Assembly (NCBI RefSeq): GCF_016031635.1
Contig: NZ_JACEGD010000014.1
Coordinates: forward strand, 62,001-126,000
Length of the DNA stretch: 64,000 nucleotides
Reading direction: 5' to 3'
DNA from: Bradyrhizobium diversitatis
GTDB lineage: Bacteria; Pseudomonadota; Alphaproteobacteria; Rhizobiales; Xanthobacteraceae
Each line of letters starts with the position of its first letter. The stretch's first letter is position 1. Position numbers and translations under genes: made by a program. Positions 20,523-32,508 of this stretch are shown one piece after another. The notes under the pieces are model-generated. The model was given only the letters and a program-made list of their open reading frames with translations, was not told the DNA's origin and ran no database searches.

Positions 20523-20927
20523 ATGCACATCGACGGGCAATGCCATTGCGGGCAGATCACCTTTGAAGCCGAGATCGACCCCGAGGCCGTCTCGGTCTGC
20601 CATTGCCGGGACTGTCAGACGCTGACGGGCTCGCCGTTCCGGGTCACCGCGATCTGTTCCGCGGCCGATGTCCGCCTGACCGCCGGCACGCCAAAGATCT
20701 ACGGCAAGCGCGGCGACAACGGCCGGATGCGCTTCCAGCACTTCTGCGCCGACTGCGGTTCCCCGCTGTTCACCAGCGGCGAGGGCGACCAGGCCGACGA
20801 TTGGGGCGTCCGCTGGGGCAGCATCCGCGAGCGCGACCAATTGCGGCCGGTTCGGCAGATCTGGTGCCAATCGGCGGCGGTGTGGATCGACGCCGTGCCG
20901 CTGCTGCCGGGAAGGCCGGGGGATTGA
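20523..20927 (+). CDS. GFA family protein (glutathione-dependent formaldehyde-activating-like, CENP-V fold)
   Basis: A 134-residue zinc-binding Mss4-like protein. Metal and family motifs are GQCHCGQITFEAE, CHCRDCQTLTGSPFR and CADCGSPLF, each giving Cys pairs. The family includes Gfa, reported to promote S-hydroxymethyl-glutathione formation, but most members are uncharacterised, so the reaction is not assigned. AGGAGG lies six to seven bases before ATG 20523, which decides the start over an upstream in-frame ATG at 20502. It is monocistronic between the lon terminator and tRNA-Val. Confidence 0.87.
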   Translation: MHIDGQCHCGQITFEAEIDPEAVSVCHCRDCQTLTGSPFRVTAICSAADVRLTAGTPKIYGKRGDNGRMRFQHFCADCGSPLFTSGEGDQADDWGVRWGSIRERDQLRPVRQIWCQSAAVWIDAVPLLPGRPGD

Positions 20928-20974
20928 GGTCGGGCTTGCTCATCAAGGGCGGGTAGGGATAAACAGGCGGCGAG

Positions 20975-21051
20975 GGGCGGTTAGCTCAGCTGGTTAGAGC
21001 ATCTCGTTTACACCGAGAGGGTCCGCGGTTCGAATCCGTGACCGCCCACCA
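20975..21051 (+). tRNA. tRNA-Val (anticodon TAC)
   Basis: A 77-nt cloverleaf with encoded CCA. The acceptor GGGCGGT pairs with ACCGCCC; the anticodon stem TCTCG/CGAGA encloses TTTACAC with anticodon TAC; the TTCGAAT T-loop is present. Confidence 0.97.
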
Positions 21052-21256
21052 CTTTTCGCTTTGCGGGGCCAAGCAGGCTGCCATGCCTGGGAGACCAATT
21101 GGTGCATGGCATCATCGCAAAGCCTCCATTCGGTCGGGGCTGGCTGGTTCGTTCGAAGGGCACATCACCCTGCAAACCCTCGGCCGGGCATGCCGACAGT
21201 CACCGTGGAGCGGTCACCTGCCCCACAGTGGCGCGTCGTCATTCCTGATGGACGTA

Positions 21257-21616
21257 TCAGGCCGTCTTGGTGAATAGTGTCAGCACGCCTTCGGCAATGT
21301 TGATCGCAACGACCTGCGACGAGGTCAGACCCTTCGCCTTGAGCGCGGATGCTGCCTGGGGAGTAGCGTCAATCGTCTTCCGGAGCGATTGAATATCGTC
21401 ATCGCTTGTCTGTGCGACGATCTCATCGACCTTCGAGCGCACCGCTGGCTGCAAGTCCTTAATGTCGACAACCTGGATCTGTCGGATGACGGTGCTCTGA
21501 GCGGGCGGCGATTCTGCTCCCGGTTGCGACGATGTTCCCTGCGCCTGCACGAAAGTCGGCGGCCCGAAGGAGAGGGTTGCGATAATGAGGGGTGCCATGA
21601 AGCTGCGCATGGTCAT
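21257..21616 (-). CDS. Exported protein of unknown function
   Basis: A 119-residue protein with a clear signal peptide (MTMRSFMAPLIIATLSFGPP...VQAQG, cleavage probably after AQA). The mature part has a Pro/Ser/Gln-rich linker and then a helical segment (VVDIKDLQPAVRSKVDEIVA, SLRKTIDATPQAASALKAKG) ending in SSQVVAINIAEGVLTLFT. I do not recognise a named family. ATG 21616 is chosen because GGAAAGG lies just before it and the signal peptide starts there; the frame runs further upstream to 21721 without sense. It is monocistronic. Confidence 0.65.
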   Translation of the reverse strand: MTMRSFMAPLIIATLSFGPPTFVQAQGTSSQPGAESPPAQSTVIRQIQVVDIKDLQPAVRSKVDEIVAQTSDDDIQSLRKTIDATPQAASALKAKGLTSSQVVAINIAEGVLTLFTKTA

Positions 21617-21847
21617 GCCTTTCCAAGGTGAGCAACCTGAAAACGCTAGCCACGAAATCTGGTTGTCGTCTGCTTCCGATGCGGCCGTTCGGTGAAAGCT
21701 ATGCGGCCACAATGCGAGCATCTCCCGCCGGAACCGCAGCCAATTCTCGCAGCAGCGGCTGTGGTCCTTGCAGAAAACTGCGTTACGATCCGGCCAGGGA
21801 CCCGACGCAGGGTGAACCCCCGCAATTGCGGGAGCGGCGGATCGACA

Positions 21848-22729
21848 ATGCTAGGGATCAAAGACCTGATGGAACAGCCGAGCGGACACGAACTCAACGC
21901 CGACCAGATCGCCTATTGGAACGGCCCGAGCGGGCAGCGCTGGGCCGATCGCCACGGGGTGCAGGAGAAGCTGCTCGGGCCCATTGCCGATCTCCTGATC
22001 AACCGTGCCAGGCCGAAGCCGGGCGAGCGCGTGATCGACGTCGGCTGCGGCTCCGGCGCGACGACCTTTGCGTTCGCGAAGGCGGTGGCTCCCGATGGCC
22101 TTGCGCTCGGCCTCGACGTGTCCGAGCCGATGCTGTCGCAGGCGCGCGCGTTCGCGCCAAAGGGCCTGCCGCTCGATTTCGTGCTGGCGGATGCGACCGT
22201 CTATCCGTTCGAGCCGGCGAGCTTCGATCTGCTGGCCTCGCGCTTCGGCGTGATGTTCTTCGCCGACCCCACCGCGTCCTTCACCAATCTTCGCCGCGCG
22301 CTGAAGCCATCCGGGCGGCTCGCCTTCGTCTGCTGGCGCGAGCCGAAGGAAAATCCCTGGATGATGGCGCCGCTGATGGCGGTCTACAAGCATGTGCCGA
22401 AAATGCCGCCGGTCGGGCCGGAAGAGCCGGGCCCGTTCGCCTTCGCCTCGGAGGAGCGCGTGATGCGCATCCTGAAAGGCGCAGGCTTCGTGGACGTGGC
22501 GATGGAGCCGCACAATCTGGCGATGGACATCGCGATCGGCGGCGGCCTCGATGCTGCGGTCGATGGTTCGCTTCAGATCGGCCCAGCCAGCCGCGCCCTG
22601 CAGGGCCATCCGCCGGAGACCTGCGAGGCCGCCAAGGCTTCGATCCGCGAAACGCTCGCGCCGTTCCTCAAGGGACAGACCGTCGAGTTGCAAGGCGCGA
22701 TCTGGATCGTGACGGCGAAGGCGGCGTAA
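21848..22729 (+). CDS. Class I SAM-dependent methyltransferase
   Basis: A 293-residue Rossmann-fold methyltransferase. Motif I is VIDVGCGSGATTFAFA, followed by the acidic strand end LGLDVSEPML and the motif II region ASRFGVMFFADPTASF; the N-terminus (LNADQIAYWNGPSGQRWADRH) is typical of a UbiE/Coq5-like group often found in rhizobia. The C-terminal third (EEPGPFAFASEERVMRILKGAGF) probably binds the substrate, which is unknown. ATG 21848 is used with GGGAG about 12 bases upstream; ATG 21869 is a possible shorter start. No metabolic neighbours indicate the pathway. Confidence 0.85.
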   Translation: MLGIKDLMEQPSGHELNADQIAYWNGPSGQRWADRHGVQEKLLGPIADLLINRARPKPGERVIDVGCGSGATTFAFAKAVAPDGLALGLDVSEPMLSQARAFAPKGLPLDFVLADATVYPFEPASFDLLASRFGVMFFADPTASFTNLRRALKPSGRLAFVCWREPKENPWMMAPLMAVYKHVPKMPPVGPEEPGPFAFASEERVMRILKGAGFVDVAMEPHNLAMDIAIGGGLDAAVDGSLQIGPASRALQGHPPETCEAAKASIRETLAPFLKGQTVELQGAIWIVTAKAA

Positions 22730-22772
22730 GTTCACGACTAAGGGGCATTGTGGCACACGTCGTTGCCACACC

Positions 22773-22924
22773 CTCGGTGTCGTCCCCGCGAACGCGCGGA
22801 ACCATACCACAGGGAGAACTTTGGCGCGAAGCTGGTAACTCCGAGTCTTCGCCAAACCATTCCCTGTGGTTGGGTTCCGGATCAGCGCGCGCTTTAGGCG
22901 CGCTTGTCCGGGACGACAGCGGAG
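22773..22924. repeat. Palindromic intergenic element
   Basis: Outer arms TGTCGTCCC and GGGACGACA, with inner arms GGAACCATACCACAGGGA (22798-22815) and TCCCTGTGGTTGGGTTCC (22861-22878) in inverted orientation. It sits between convergent genes (methyltransferase and CDF transporter) and can fold as one long hairpin. It resembles the dispersed palindromic repeats of Bradyrhizobium genomes; family membership is from memory. Confidence 0.7.
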
Positions 22925-22949
22925 ATTCAGGCGTGCCGTTGTGTGCCCC

Positions 22950-23930
22950 TCACACCACGTCATCCGGCGCGAGCGCGCAGCCATTGTCTGGATGCGTTTC
23001 CACCTGGAGTGTGGTGTGGCCGATGCGGAAGGATGTCTTGAGCAGTTGCGCCGTCTGCATCAGGAATGCGTCGTCGGTGCCAGCGGGTATCACGAGGTGA
23101 CAGGTCAATGCCGTCTCGGTGGTCGAGATCGGCCAGACGTGGAGGTCGTGGATCCCTGACACGCCGGGTCGCGCCAGCAGGAAGGCCCTGATCGCGGCGA
23201 GGTCGGTGCCTTTGGGCGCGGCCGCCATCGACATGTCGATCGAGCCGCGCAAGAGGCTCGTCGTGCTCCAGAGGATTACCGCGCAGATGACGAGGCTGGT
23301 GATGGGATCGAGCCAGAGCCAGCCCGTCCAGATGATCAGCGCCGCCGAGACCACGACGCCGAGCGAGACCGCGGCGTCGGCCGCCATGTGCAGGTAGGCG
23401 CCTTCGATGTTGATGTCGTCCTTGCGTCCGCTTGCGAACAGCATGGCGGTAAACCCGTTGATGAGGATGCCGATGCCGGCGACCACCATCACCGTAACGC
23501 CTGCGACGGGCTCCGGCTGCTGCAGGCGCAGGATGGCCTCCCAGCCGATCGCGCCGGTCGCGACCAGCAGGAACACCGCGTTCGCAAGGGCCGCGAGGAT
23601 GGTGGAGGCGCGCAGGCCGTAGGTGAAGCGGCCGCTCGGGGCGCGGCGCGCTGCGATCGAGGCGCCCCAGGCCACGACCAGGCCGAGCACGTCGGACAGA
23701 TTGTGACCGGCGTCCGCGAGCAGGGCAGTGGAGTTGCCGAGATAGCCGTAGACCGCCTCGGCCACGACCAGCGCGATGTTGAGCGAAATGCCGATCGCGA
23801 ACGCCTTGCCGAAGCTGGCGGGCGCGTGGACATGCGCATGGCCAAGGCCAAGGCCATGTTCATGATCATGATCTTGGGCGTGGCCGGCATGGTCATGGTG
23901 GTGATGGCCGTGATGGTCGTGGCTTCCCAC
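22950..23930 (-). CDS. CDF (cation diffusion facilitator) metal exporter with His-rich N-terminus
   Basis: A six-helix inner-membrane metal/proton antiporter of 326 residues. The first 40 residues are extremely His/Asp-rich (HDHHGHHHHDHAGHAQDHDH). Metal site A is formed by the HxxxD-type motifs LLADAGHNLSD and AYLHMAADAAVS; the C-terminal cytoplasmic domain has GIHDLHVWPISTTETALTCH. It resembles CzcD/DmeF exporters for Zn, Co, Ni or Cd. It is the last gene of the czc operon, two bases after czcA, so inner-membrane export to the periplasm likely supplies the CzcCBA pump. Confidence 0.92.
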   Translation of the reverse strand: MGSHDHHGHHHHDHAGHAQDHDHEHGLGLGHAHVHAPASFGKAFAIGISLNIALVVAEAVYGYLGNSTALLADAGHNLSDVLGLVVAWGASIAARRAPSGRFTYGLRASTILAALANAVFLLVATGAIGWEAILRLQQPEPVAGVTVMVVAGIGILINGFTAMLFASGRKDDINIEGAYLHMAADAAVSLGVVVSAALIIWTGWLWLDPITSLVICAVILWSTTSLLRGSIDMSMAAAPKGTDLAAIRAFLLARPGVSGIHDLHVWPISTTETALTCHLVIPAGTDDAFLMQTAQLLKTSFRIGHTTLQVETHPDNGCALAPDDVV

Positions 23931-23932
23931 CT

Positions 23933-27143
<3,211 letters not shown>

Positions 27144-27151
<8 letters not shown>

Positions 27152-28118
27152 GCTCGGCCTCGCCCTTGCCCATCTCCGCCTTCACGACGAAGCTGTTCTC
27201 CGCGACATAGTGCTCGCCGGCCGCGAGCCCAGCCTTGATCTCGACGAACCTCGGATCGGAATCCCCTGTTTCGACCGGGCGCGCCTCGATCTTGTCGCCG
27301 TCCTCGCGCACGAACACGATGGTCCTGTTCTCCAGCGTCTGGATCGCGCTACGGCGCACGGCGACCGCGACGTTGCGGGCGGCGAGGATCAGCCGCGCAG
27401 TGACGAACAGACCGGGACGCAGGCGTCCGTCCGGATTTGCCAGCACCACGCGCGCCAGCGCGGTCTGGGTCTCGCTGCTGCCGATCGGCGCCATGTAGGA
27501 GATCGTGCCCTTGATCTCGCCGCGGCCGTCGTCGGGATCGATCAGCACCTCGTCGTTGATGCGGACGCGCCTCAAGTCCTGCCGATAGATCGACAGATCG
27601 ACCCAGATGGTGGAGAGGTCGGCGACGACGAAGGCCGGCTTCTGCTCGGAGGCGTATTCGCCGAGCGAGATCTGCCGCTCGATGACGGTGCCGGCGATCG
27701 GCGCCTTGAGCTCGTAGACGGTGAGACTCTGGTTGCTCTCGATCGCCGCGAGCAGATCGTCCCTGGCGACCTTGTCGCCGATGCGCTTCAGGATGGATTT
27801 GACGACGCCCGGAAAGCGCGGCGTCACCTGCACCACGGCTTCCTGGTTGGCGCGCAGGATGCCGTTGAAGGCGAGCGTGTCGGTCAGCGTGGCGCCCGCG
27901 GCTTCGGCCAGCGTGACGCCCGCAGCCGCGAGCTTGACGTCGGAGATGCGGATGCGGTCGGCGCCGTGCTCGTCCTGCTCGACATGGTCGTTCGGCTTCT
28001 TTTCGGCATGCTCGGCATGCTCGGTGTGTGCGAGCTTGGCCGGGGCGAGCAGGGAATAGCCGTAAGCACCGAGCGCGGCGGCAACGATGGCAACGACGAT
28101 GGCAGAGGACGTCCTCAT
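27144..28118 (-). CDS. czcB: RND efflux periplasmic adaptor, CzcB type
   Basis: The membrane-fusion protein linking CzcA to the outer-membrane channel, 324 residues. An N-terminal signal/anchor (IVVAIVAAALGAYGYSLL) is followed by a His-rich segment (HTEHAEHAEKKPNDHVEQDEH), a lipoyl-like barrel-sandwich (VVQVTPRFPGVVKSILKRIGD, ELKAPIAGTVIERQISLGEY), and beta-barrel and membrane-proximal domains. The usual long alpha-hairpin is short or missing, as in other CzcB/CusB-type proteins. It overlaps czcC by 4 bp and czcA by 8 bp, so all three are translationally coupled. Confidence 0.92.
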
Positions 28119-29389
28119 CGTGCGCTCTCCCGCGCCAGCGTGAAGGGATTGCCGACGAGGCCCTCGATGATCGCAACGCCGGCGTGGAAATTCTGCAGCG
28201 CCTCCTGCTCGCGCAGCCGCGCCTGGGTGACGCTGGCCTGGGCGTCGAGTACCTCGAGCAGGGTGAAGCGGCCCTGGCCGTAGCCTTGCGAGATCGCCTC
28301 GGACGCCTCGACGGCCTTGGGGATCGCGGTCTCACGCAGCACGGCGAGCTCGCGCAGCGACCCCTGGACCGAGTCATAGGCGCGGCCGGCAATCACGATC
28401 AGCGTGTTGCGGTTGGCCTCGCGCTCGGCCCTGGTCTTGGCGAGGCTTTCCTGCGCCGAGAGGATGTTGCCCTGGTTCTGGTCGAACACGGGGATCGGCA
28501 CGGAGACGGTCAGGCGCGCCGCATCGTCGCCCGTTTCGTTGAAGTGGCGCCAGCCGGCGGCGATCCGCACGTCGGGATAGGGTTTGAGCCGCGCCAGCAG
28601 CAGCTCGGCATTGCGCAGCGCGTAAACGGCGGTCCAGCGCACCAGTTGCGGATTGGCATCGATGGCGGCAACCACCGCCTGAAACGAAGGCGGGCGTCCC
28701 GTGGTGTCGAGCCGGCCGGACACTTCGCCGAATTTCGCGGCTGGATCGCCCATCAGCACCGCAAGCTCGCGCCGGGTGCTGGCCAGCATCGCCTTGAGGC
28801 GCTCGCGGTCGGCTTTCACCAGAGCGGAGGCGACCTCGGCACGGCCGGTCTCGGCGGGCGAGGAGGCGCCGGCCTCGACGCGCCGGCGCAGCAGCGGCGT
28901 CAGGCGGTCGATGGCGGCAACCTGCTCGTCGAGGATCTGAATGCGCCGCTGCGCGCCGAGCACGCTGAGGAAGGCGATCGCGGTCTCCGACAGCAGCTCC
29001 AGCCTGACGGCCTTGCGCTGGATCGCGGCCACTTCGACGCCGGCGACGCCTGCGGCAATCCGCGCATCGCGCTTGCCGAACAACTCGAAGGCCTGGCTGA
29101 TCTGCAGCGTGGTCTCGGCCGATCGCGTCCCACGATATTTGCCGGAGCCGAAGGAATCGTCCTGTTCGTAGGACAGTTCCGGGTTGAAGAGGGCGCCCGC
29201 CTGGATGCGCTGGCCCGTGGCGATGCCGACGTCGCGCTCGGCCGCCGTCAGCCGCGGGCTTGTGGCCAGCGCGCGCGACAACGCGCTCCGCATCGTCAAA
29301 GTCTGGGCGTGAGACGGCGCAATCGCGAGTCCGGCAATCAGACACGCCGCCGCGCACGCCAGGCGCGCGGCCATTCCTCTGAAAAACAT
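28115..29389 (-). CDS. czcC: TolC-family outer-membrane factor, CzcC type
   Basis: The outer-membrane channel of the tripartite efflux pump, 424 residues. A signal peptide (LACAAACLIAGLAIAPSHAQ) precedes two outer-membrane-factor repeats of long helices (AERDVGIATGQRIQAGALFN, RRRVEAGASSPAETGRAEVA; second repeat with LLLARLKPYPDVRIAAGW and QGYGQGRFTLLEVLDAQASV). ATG 29389 is chosen for the signal peptide and an AGGTCGG upstream; the frame extends to 29533 with no export signal. The stop overlaps czcB by four bases. Confidence 0.92.
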   Translation of the reverse strand: MFFRGMAARLACAAACLIAGLAIAPSHAQTLTMRSALSRALATSPRLTAAERDVGIATGQRIQAGALFNPELSYEQDDSFGSGKYRGTRSAETTLQISQAFELFGKRDARIAAGVAGVEVAAIQRKAVRLELLSETAIAFLSVLGAQRRIQILDEQVAAIDRLTPLLRRRVEAGASSPAETGRAEVASALVKADRERLKAMLASTRRELAVLMGDPAAKFGEVSGRLDTTGRPPSFQAVVAAIDANPQLVRWTAVYALRNAELLLARLKPYPDVRIAAGWRHFNETGDDAARLTVSVPIPVFDQNQGNILSAQESLAKTRAEREANRNTLIVIAGRAYDSVQGSLRELAVLRETAIPKAVEASEAISQGYGQGRFTLLEVLDAQASVTQARLREQEALQNFHAGVAIIEGLVGNPFTLARESAR

Positions 29390-29444
29390 CAAGCCGACCT
29401 GTGAAGGATGAACCCAAAGGGCGCGGGACGCCCGACCAATCCGT

Positions 29445-29807
29445 TCAGGCAATATGTTTGGGAGGCGGCGAGTCGGTGTCGGGGACAATTCCGGCGAGCC
29501 GGGGTGCACGTTGCGGGCTCGGTGCGGAAACAAGCGCGACCGATGCGGTCGACGGTGCCGGCTGTGTCACCGTGAGCGAGAAGCAGCCATGACAGTGATG
29601 GCTGCCGATGACCTTGTGGTCGCCATGGCCTGCGGGGCCATCAAGGGCCGCCACGATCTCGGAGCCGCCGCCGGGCGTGGTGACGTCGATGTCATGCGAG
29701 CCGTGCAGCGCGCTCGCGAGCAGATAGACGGCCGCGATCAGCACGGACAGCAGCCCGCGCCAGTTGCGCGGGCGGCAGGATCCTGAGGGCTGGCGGTTTG
29801 CGAGCAC
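29445..29807 (-). CDS. Small exported His/Cys protein, first gene of the czc operon
   Basis: A 120-residue protein with one N-terminal hydrophobic segment (LLSVLIAAVYLLASALHG) and a periplasmic part carrying a probable metal-binding cluster HGDHKVIGSHHCHGCF. The Pro-rich end SPPPKHIA resembles the tails of small proteins often found next to copper/zinc efflux genes (DUF2946-like), but I cannot assign a family. It starts with GTG, with AGAGAG upstream, and its stop lies 55 bp before czcC on the same strand. A role as a periplasmic metal binder or sensor for the pump is inference. Confidence 0.6.
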   Translation of the reverse strand: MLANRQPSGSCRPRNWRGLLSVLIAAVYLLASALHGSHDIDVTTPGGGSEIVAALDGPAGHGDHKVIGSHHCHGCFSLTVTQPAPSTASVALVSAPSPQRAPRLAGIVPDTDSPPPKHIA

Positions 29808-30117
29808 GACGTCTCTCTGGTTGCGGTCTGAGCCCGGCCTAGCATAAGCGCGGGAACAGTGTCGACCCGCAACATTGTTACGTCACTGGAACAATTGCCG
29901 CGGCGCATGCATAGGACAGGCACGGGCAGCTGGTTGCAACGCGAAAAGGCCCCAGCCCGAACGAACCGGCTGAGGCCTTGTGTGCTCACAATCTCTATCC
30001 TTGGGACTTGAGCCGATAACCATCCATTCCGCAGTTCGTTCCCGCCGCTCCGTCCAATTAGGAACGTTCCTCACACCTCGCGATTAGCGGACCGGAAGAA
30101 ACCGAGGAGGATCAACA
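29808..30117. other. Divergent czc / small-peptide intergenic region
   Basis: No gene is supported. An imperfect hairpin AAGGCCCCAGCC / GGCTGAGGCCTT lies at 29945-29979 without a T-run. A GGAACGTTCC palindrome is at 30061-30070, ~48 bp before the 24-codon gene. I tested GGAAC-N16/17-CGTT (EcfG general stress promoter) and found no good match toward the plus-strand genes. Promoters for both directions must lie here. Confidence 0.45.
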
Positions 30118-30192
30118 ATGGACGGACTGATTTATTTGATCGGCTTGATCGTCGTCATCATGGCGATCCTGTCGTTCTTCGGCCTGCGCTAA
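30118..30192 (+). CDS. 24-residue single-helix membrane peptide
   Basis: ATG to TAA gives 24 codons. The peptide begins MDGLIYLIGL and ends SFFGLR: an almost continuous membrane helix with one acidic residue near the start and a terminal Arg, so N-out/C-in or interface topology. A very good GAGGAGG lies eight bases upstream, stronger than most RBSs here, which argues strongly for translation. Similar tiny hydrophobic proteins are known in rhizobia, but no function is established. The next gene starts ten bases after the stop, so the two are co-transcribed. Confidence 0.75.
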   Translation: MDGLIYLIGLIVVIMAILSFFGLR

Positions 30193-30202
30193 GAGCGCCG
30201 CG

Positions 30203-31093
30203 ATGACGATCGAAACGCTGATGCGCGAAGAGATCATGGAAGGCGGCATCGAGGGCGAGACTCCTCGAACCATCCAGTGGAGCTCGGTGTTCGCAGGCGC
30301 GCTTGCGGCGGGCGCAATGTCGTTCATTCTGCTGGGCTTTGGTGTTGCGATCGGCCTTGGTGTCAGTTCGGCCTCGCCGACCTGGCGCGATGCCTCGGCT
30401 GCGCTGGCGCTGCTCTCCGGGCTGTATCTGATCATCCAGGCGGTCATCAGCTTCGGTTTCGGCGGCTACATCGCTGGACGAACAACGCGGCCGGCACCCG
30501 CGCTGGCGACCATCGAGGACGACGGCGAGCGGCGGGACGGGCTGCATGGGCTGACGTCCTGGGCGCTCGCCGTGCTGCTCGGAGCCGCTCTGCTCGCGCT
30601 GCTCGGCGCATCTGCGGTTGACCGTTCGCCGTTGCGCAGCTCGGCCGGCAACACGTCCGTGGCCGAACCTCTGTTGAGCTATGAGCTCGACAAGCTGTTC
30701 CGTGCGCCGCGGCGTCCGCCTAACACGGACCTTCGCGAACCGCGCGCCGAAGCGGGACGCATCCTGATGACGTCGTCCAGCCACAGCGGCGTCACCAGCG
30801 ACGACAGGGCCTATCTCGTGCAGCAGGTGGCCGCGCTCACGGGTCTTGCGGCGCCCGATTCCGAAAAACGGGTCGATGCGCTGATCGCGGAGTCCAGGAC
30901 GGCCATCAACCGGGCGCGGCGCAACTCGATCATCGTCGCGTTCTCGGTCGCAGCCGCGACCCTGATCGGAGCGGTGGTGGCCTGGGCGGCGGCCGCCGCC
31001 GGTGGGCGGCACCGCGACGGCGCACCGCTGCCGAACTGGATGGCGAGTTCAAATCGCTTCCACCGCACTCCGCGCGCGATGCCGGTGCCGTAG
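30203..31093 (+). CDS. Polytopic membrane protein of unknown function
   Basis: A 296-residue protein with about four hydrophobic segments: VFAGALAAGAMSFILLGFGV, ASAALALLSGLYLIIQAV, LTSWALAVLLGAALLALLG and a last one near residue 255 (IIVAFSVAAATLIGAVVAW). The segment between helices 3 and 4 (~residues 145-245) is soluble and charged. The N-terminal part (PRTIQWSSVFAGALAAGAMS) recurs in uncharacterised rhizobial stress-related membrane proteins as far as I recall. It starts ten bases after the 24-aa peptide gene and probably shares its promoter. No enzyme motif is visible. Confidence 0.75.
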   Translation: MTIETLMREEIMEGGIEGETPRTIQWSSVFAGALAAGAMSFILLGFGVAIGLGVSSASPTWRDASAALALLSGLYLIIQAVISFGFGGYIAGRTTRPAPALATIEDDGERRDGLHGLTSWALAVLLGAALLALLGASAVDRSPLRSSAGNTSVAEPLLSYELDKLFRAPRRPPNTDLREPRAEAGRILMTSSSHSGVTSDDRAYLVQQVAALTGLAAPDSEKRVDALIAESRTAINRARRNSIIVAFSVAAATLIGAVVAWAAAAAGGRHRDGAPLPNWMASSNRFHRTPRAMPVP

Positions 31094-31154
31094 TCTCGAA
31101 GCAAATGGCCGGGCATGAGCCCGGCCGTTTCAATATTTACGATGGTGAGGGGCG

Positions 31155-32405
31155 CTAGGCCCGTTCCTCCCAGATCATGGCGAGGTGGACGATGGTCTGC
31201 ACCGCCTTTTCCATGTCCTGCCGGCTGACCCATTCGAGCCGCGAATGAAACGCGTGCTCGCCGGCGAAGATGTTAGGGCAGGGCAGTCCCATGAAGGACA
31301 GGCGGGAGCCGTCGGTGCCGCCGCGGATGGCGGTGCGCATCGGACGCAGGCCGGCGCGTCGGATGGCTTCGACGGCGTACTCGACAACGTGCGGGTGACG
31401 ATCGATCACCTGCTTCATGTTGCGGTACTGCTCCTTGACCTCGAATGTGTAGGTCGAGCGCGGATAGTCCTTCATCACGTCCTTGACGATGCCCTCGAGC
31501 AGAACCTCCTTCTCCTTCAGTCCTTCCTCGGTGAAGTCGCGGACGATGAAGGAGAGCGTCGCCTGTTCCAACGCGCCCTCGATGCCGATCGGATGCAGAA
31601 AACCCTGCTTGCCTGAGGTCGTCTCCGGCGAGCAGCCTTCCTTCGGCAGCCGCTCGACGATGGCGGCGGCGATCTTGATCGCGTGCTCCATCTTGCCCTT
31701 GGCGTAGCCGGGATGGGCGCTGACGCCGTTGATGGTGATGGTGGCGCCGTCGGCCGAGAAGGTCTCGTCCTCGACGCAGCCGGCGCTCTCGCCGTCCATG
31801 GTGTAGCCGAAATCGGCGCCCAGTTTCTTCATGTCGACATTGTCGACGCCGCGGCCGATCTCCTCGTCCGGCGTGAACAGGATCTTGATGGTGCCGTGCT
31901 TCACATCGGGGTTGTTGAGGAAGAAATGTGCGGCATCCATGATCTCGGCGACGCCGGCCTTGTTGTCGGCCCCGAGCAGCGTGGTGCCGTCGGTGGTGAT
32001 GATGTCGTTGCCGATCTGGTTCTTCAGCGCCGGGTGCTCGGCAAGGCGGATCACCTGGCTGGTGTCGCCGGGCAGCACGATGTCGCCGCCGCGATAGTTC
32101 TTCACCATTTGCGGCTTGACGTCCTTGCCGGTGACGTCGGGAGATGTGTCCATGTGCGAGCAGAAGCAGATCGTCGGCACCTTCTTGTCGGTGTTGGCCG
32201 GGATGGTGCCGTAGACATAGCCGTAATCGTCGAGATGCGCGTCCTCGACGCCCATGGCCTTCAGCTCGGCGGCGAGCACGCGGCCGAGATCCTTCTGCTT
32301 CTCGGTCGAGGGGGAGCTGGGGGATTCCGGATCGGACTGGGTGTCGATCGTGACATAGCGCAGGAAGCGCTCGGTCACGGTGTGCGAAAAGGTGAGAGAG
32401 GACAT
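31155..32405 (-). CDS. pepT: Peptidase T (tripeptide aminopeptidase)
   Basis: A cytoplasmic zinc-dependent M20 peptidase removing the N-terminal residue of tripeptides, 416 residues. Metal-site motifs are FCSHMDTSPD, LLGADNKAGVAEIMDA, FTPDEEIGRG and, near the end, PCPNIFAGEHAFHSRLEW; the catalytic Glu lies in PDEEIG. The dimerisation domain includes GVSAHPGYAKGKM. The length and the internal RGGTDGSRLSFMGLP match PepT rather than other M20 enzymes. It is monocistronic. Confidence 0.96.
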   Translation of the reverse strand: MSSLTFSHTVTERFLRYVTIDTQSDPESPSSPSTEKQKDLGRVLAAELKAMGVEDAHLDDYGYVYGTIPANTDKKVPTICFCSHMDTSPDVTGKDVKPQMVKNYRGGDIVLPGDTSQVIRLAEHPALKNQIGNDIITTDGTTLLGADNKAGVAEIMDAAHFFLNNPDVKHGTIKILFTPDEEIGRGVDNVDMKKLGADFGYTMDGESAGCVEDETFSADGATITINGVSAHPGYAKGKMEHAIKIAAAIVERLPKEGCSPETTSGKQGFLHPIGIEGALEQATLSFIVRDFTEEGLKEKEVLLEGIVKDVMKDYPRSTYTFEVKEQYRNMKQVIDRHPHVVEYAVEAIRRAGLRPMRTAIRGGTDGSRLSFMGLPCPNIFAGEHAFHSRLEWVSRQDMEKAVQTIVHLAMIWEERA

Positions 32406-32508
32406 TTCTGGTCGAACCGCCGAGATTGAGGGAAGCAGGCGGTATACCAGAAAAGCCGGCCGCGATGCGGCCGAACGAGCTCCGATCAGGCCTAATGAAT
32501 CGTAAGCA

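Noticed and set aside
29990..30117. EcfG (general stress) promoter before the 24-aa peptide
   Set aside because: GGAAC boxes exist, but none has CGTT at 16-17 bp in the right direction.
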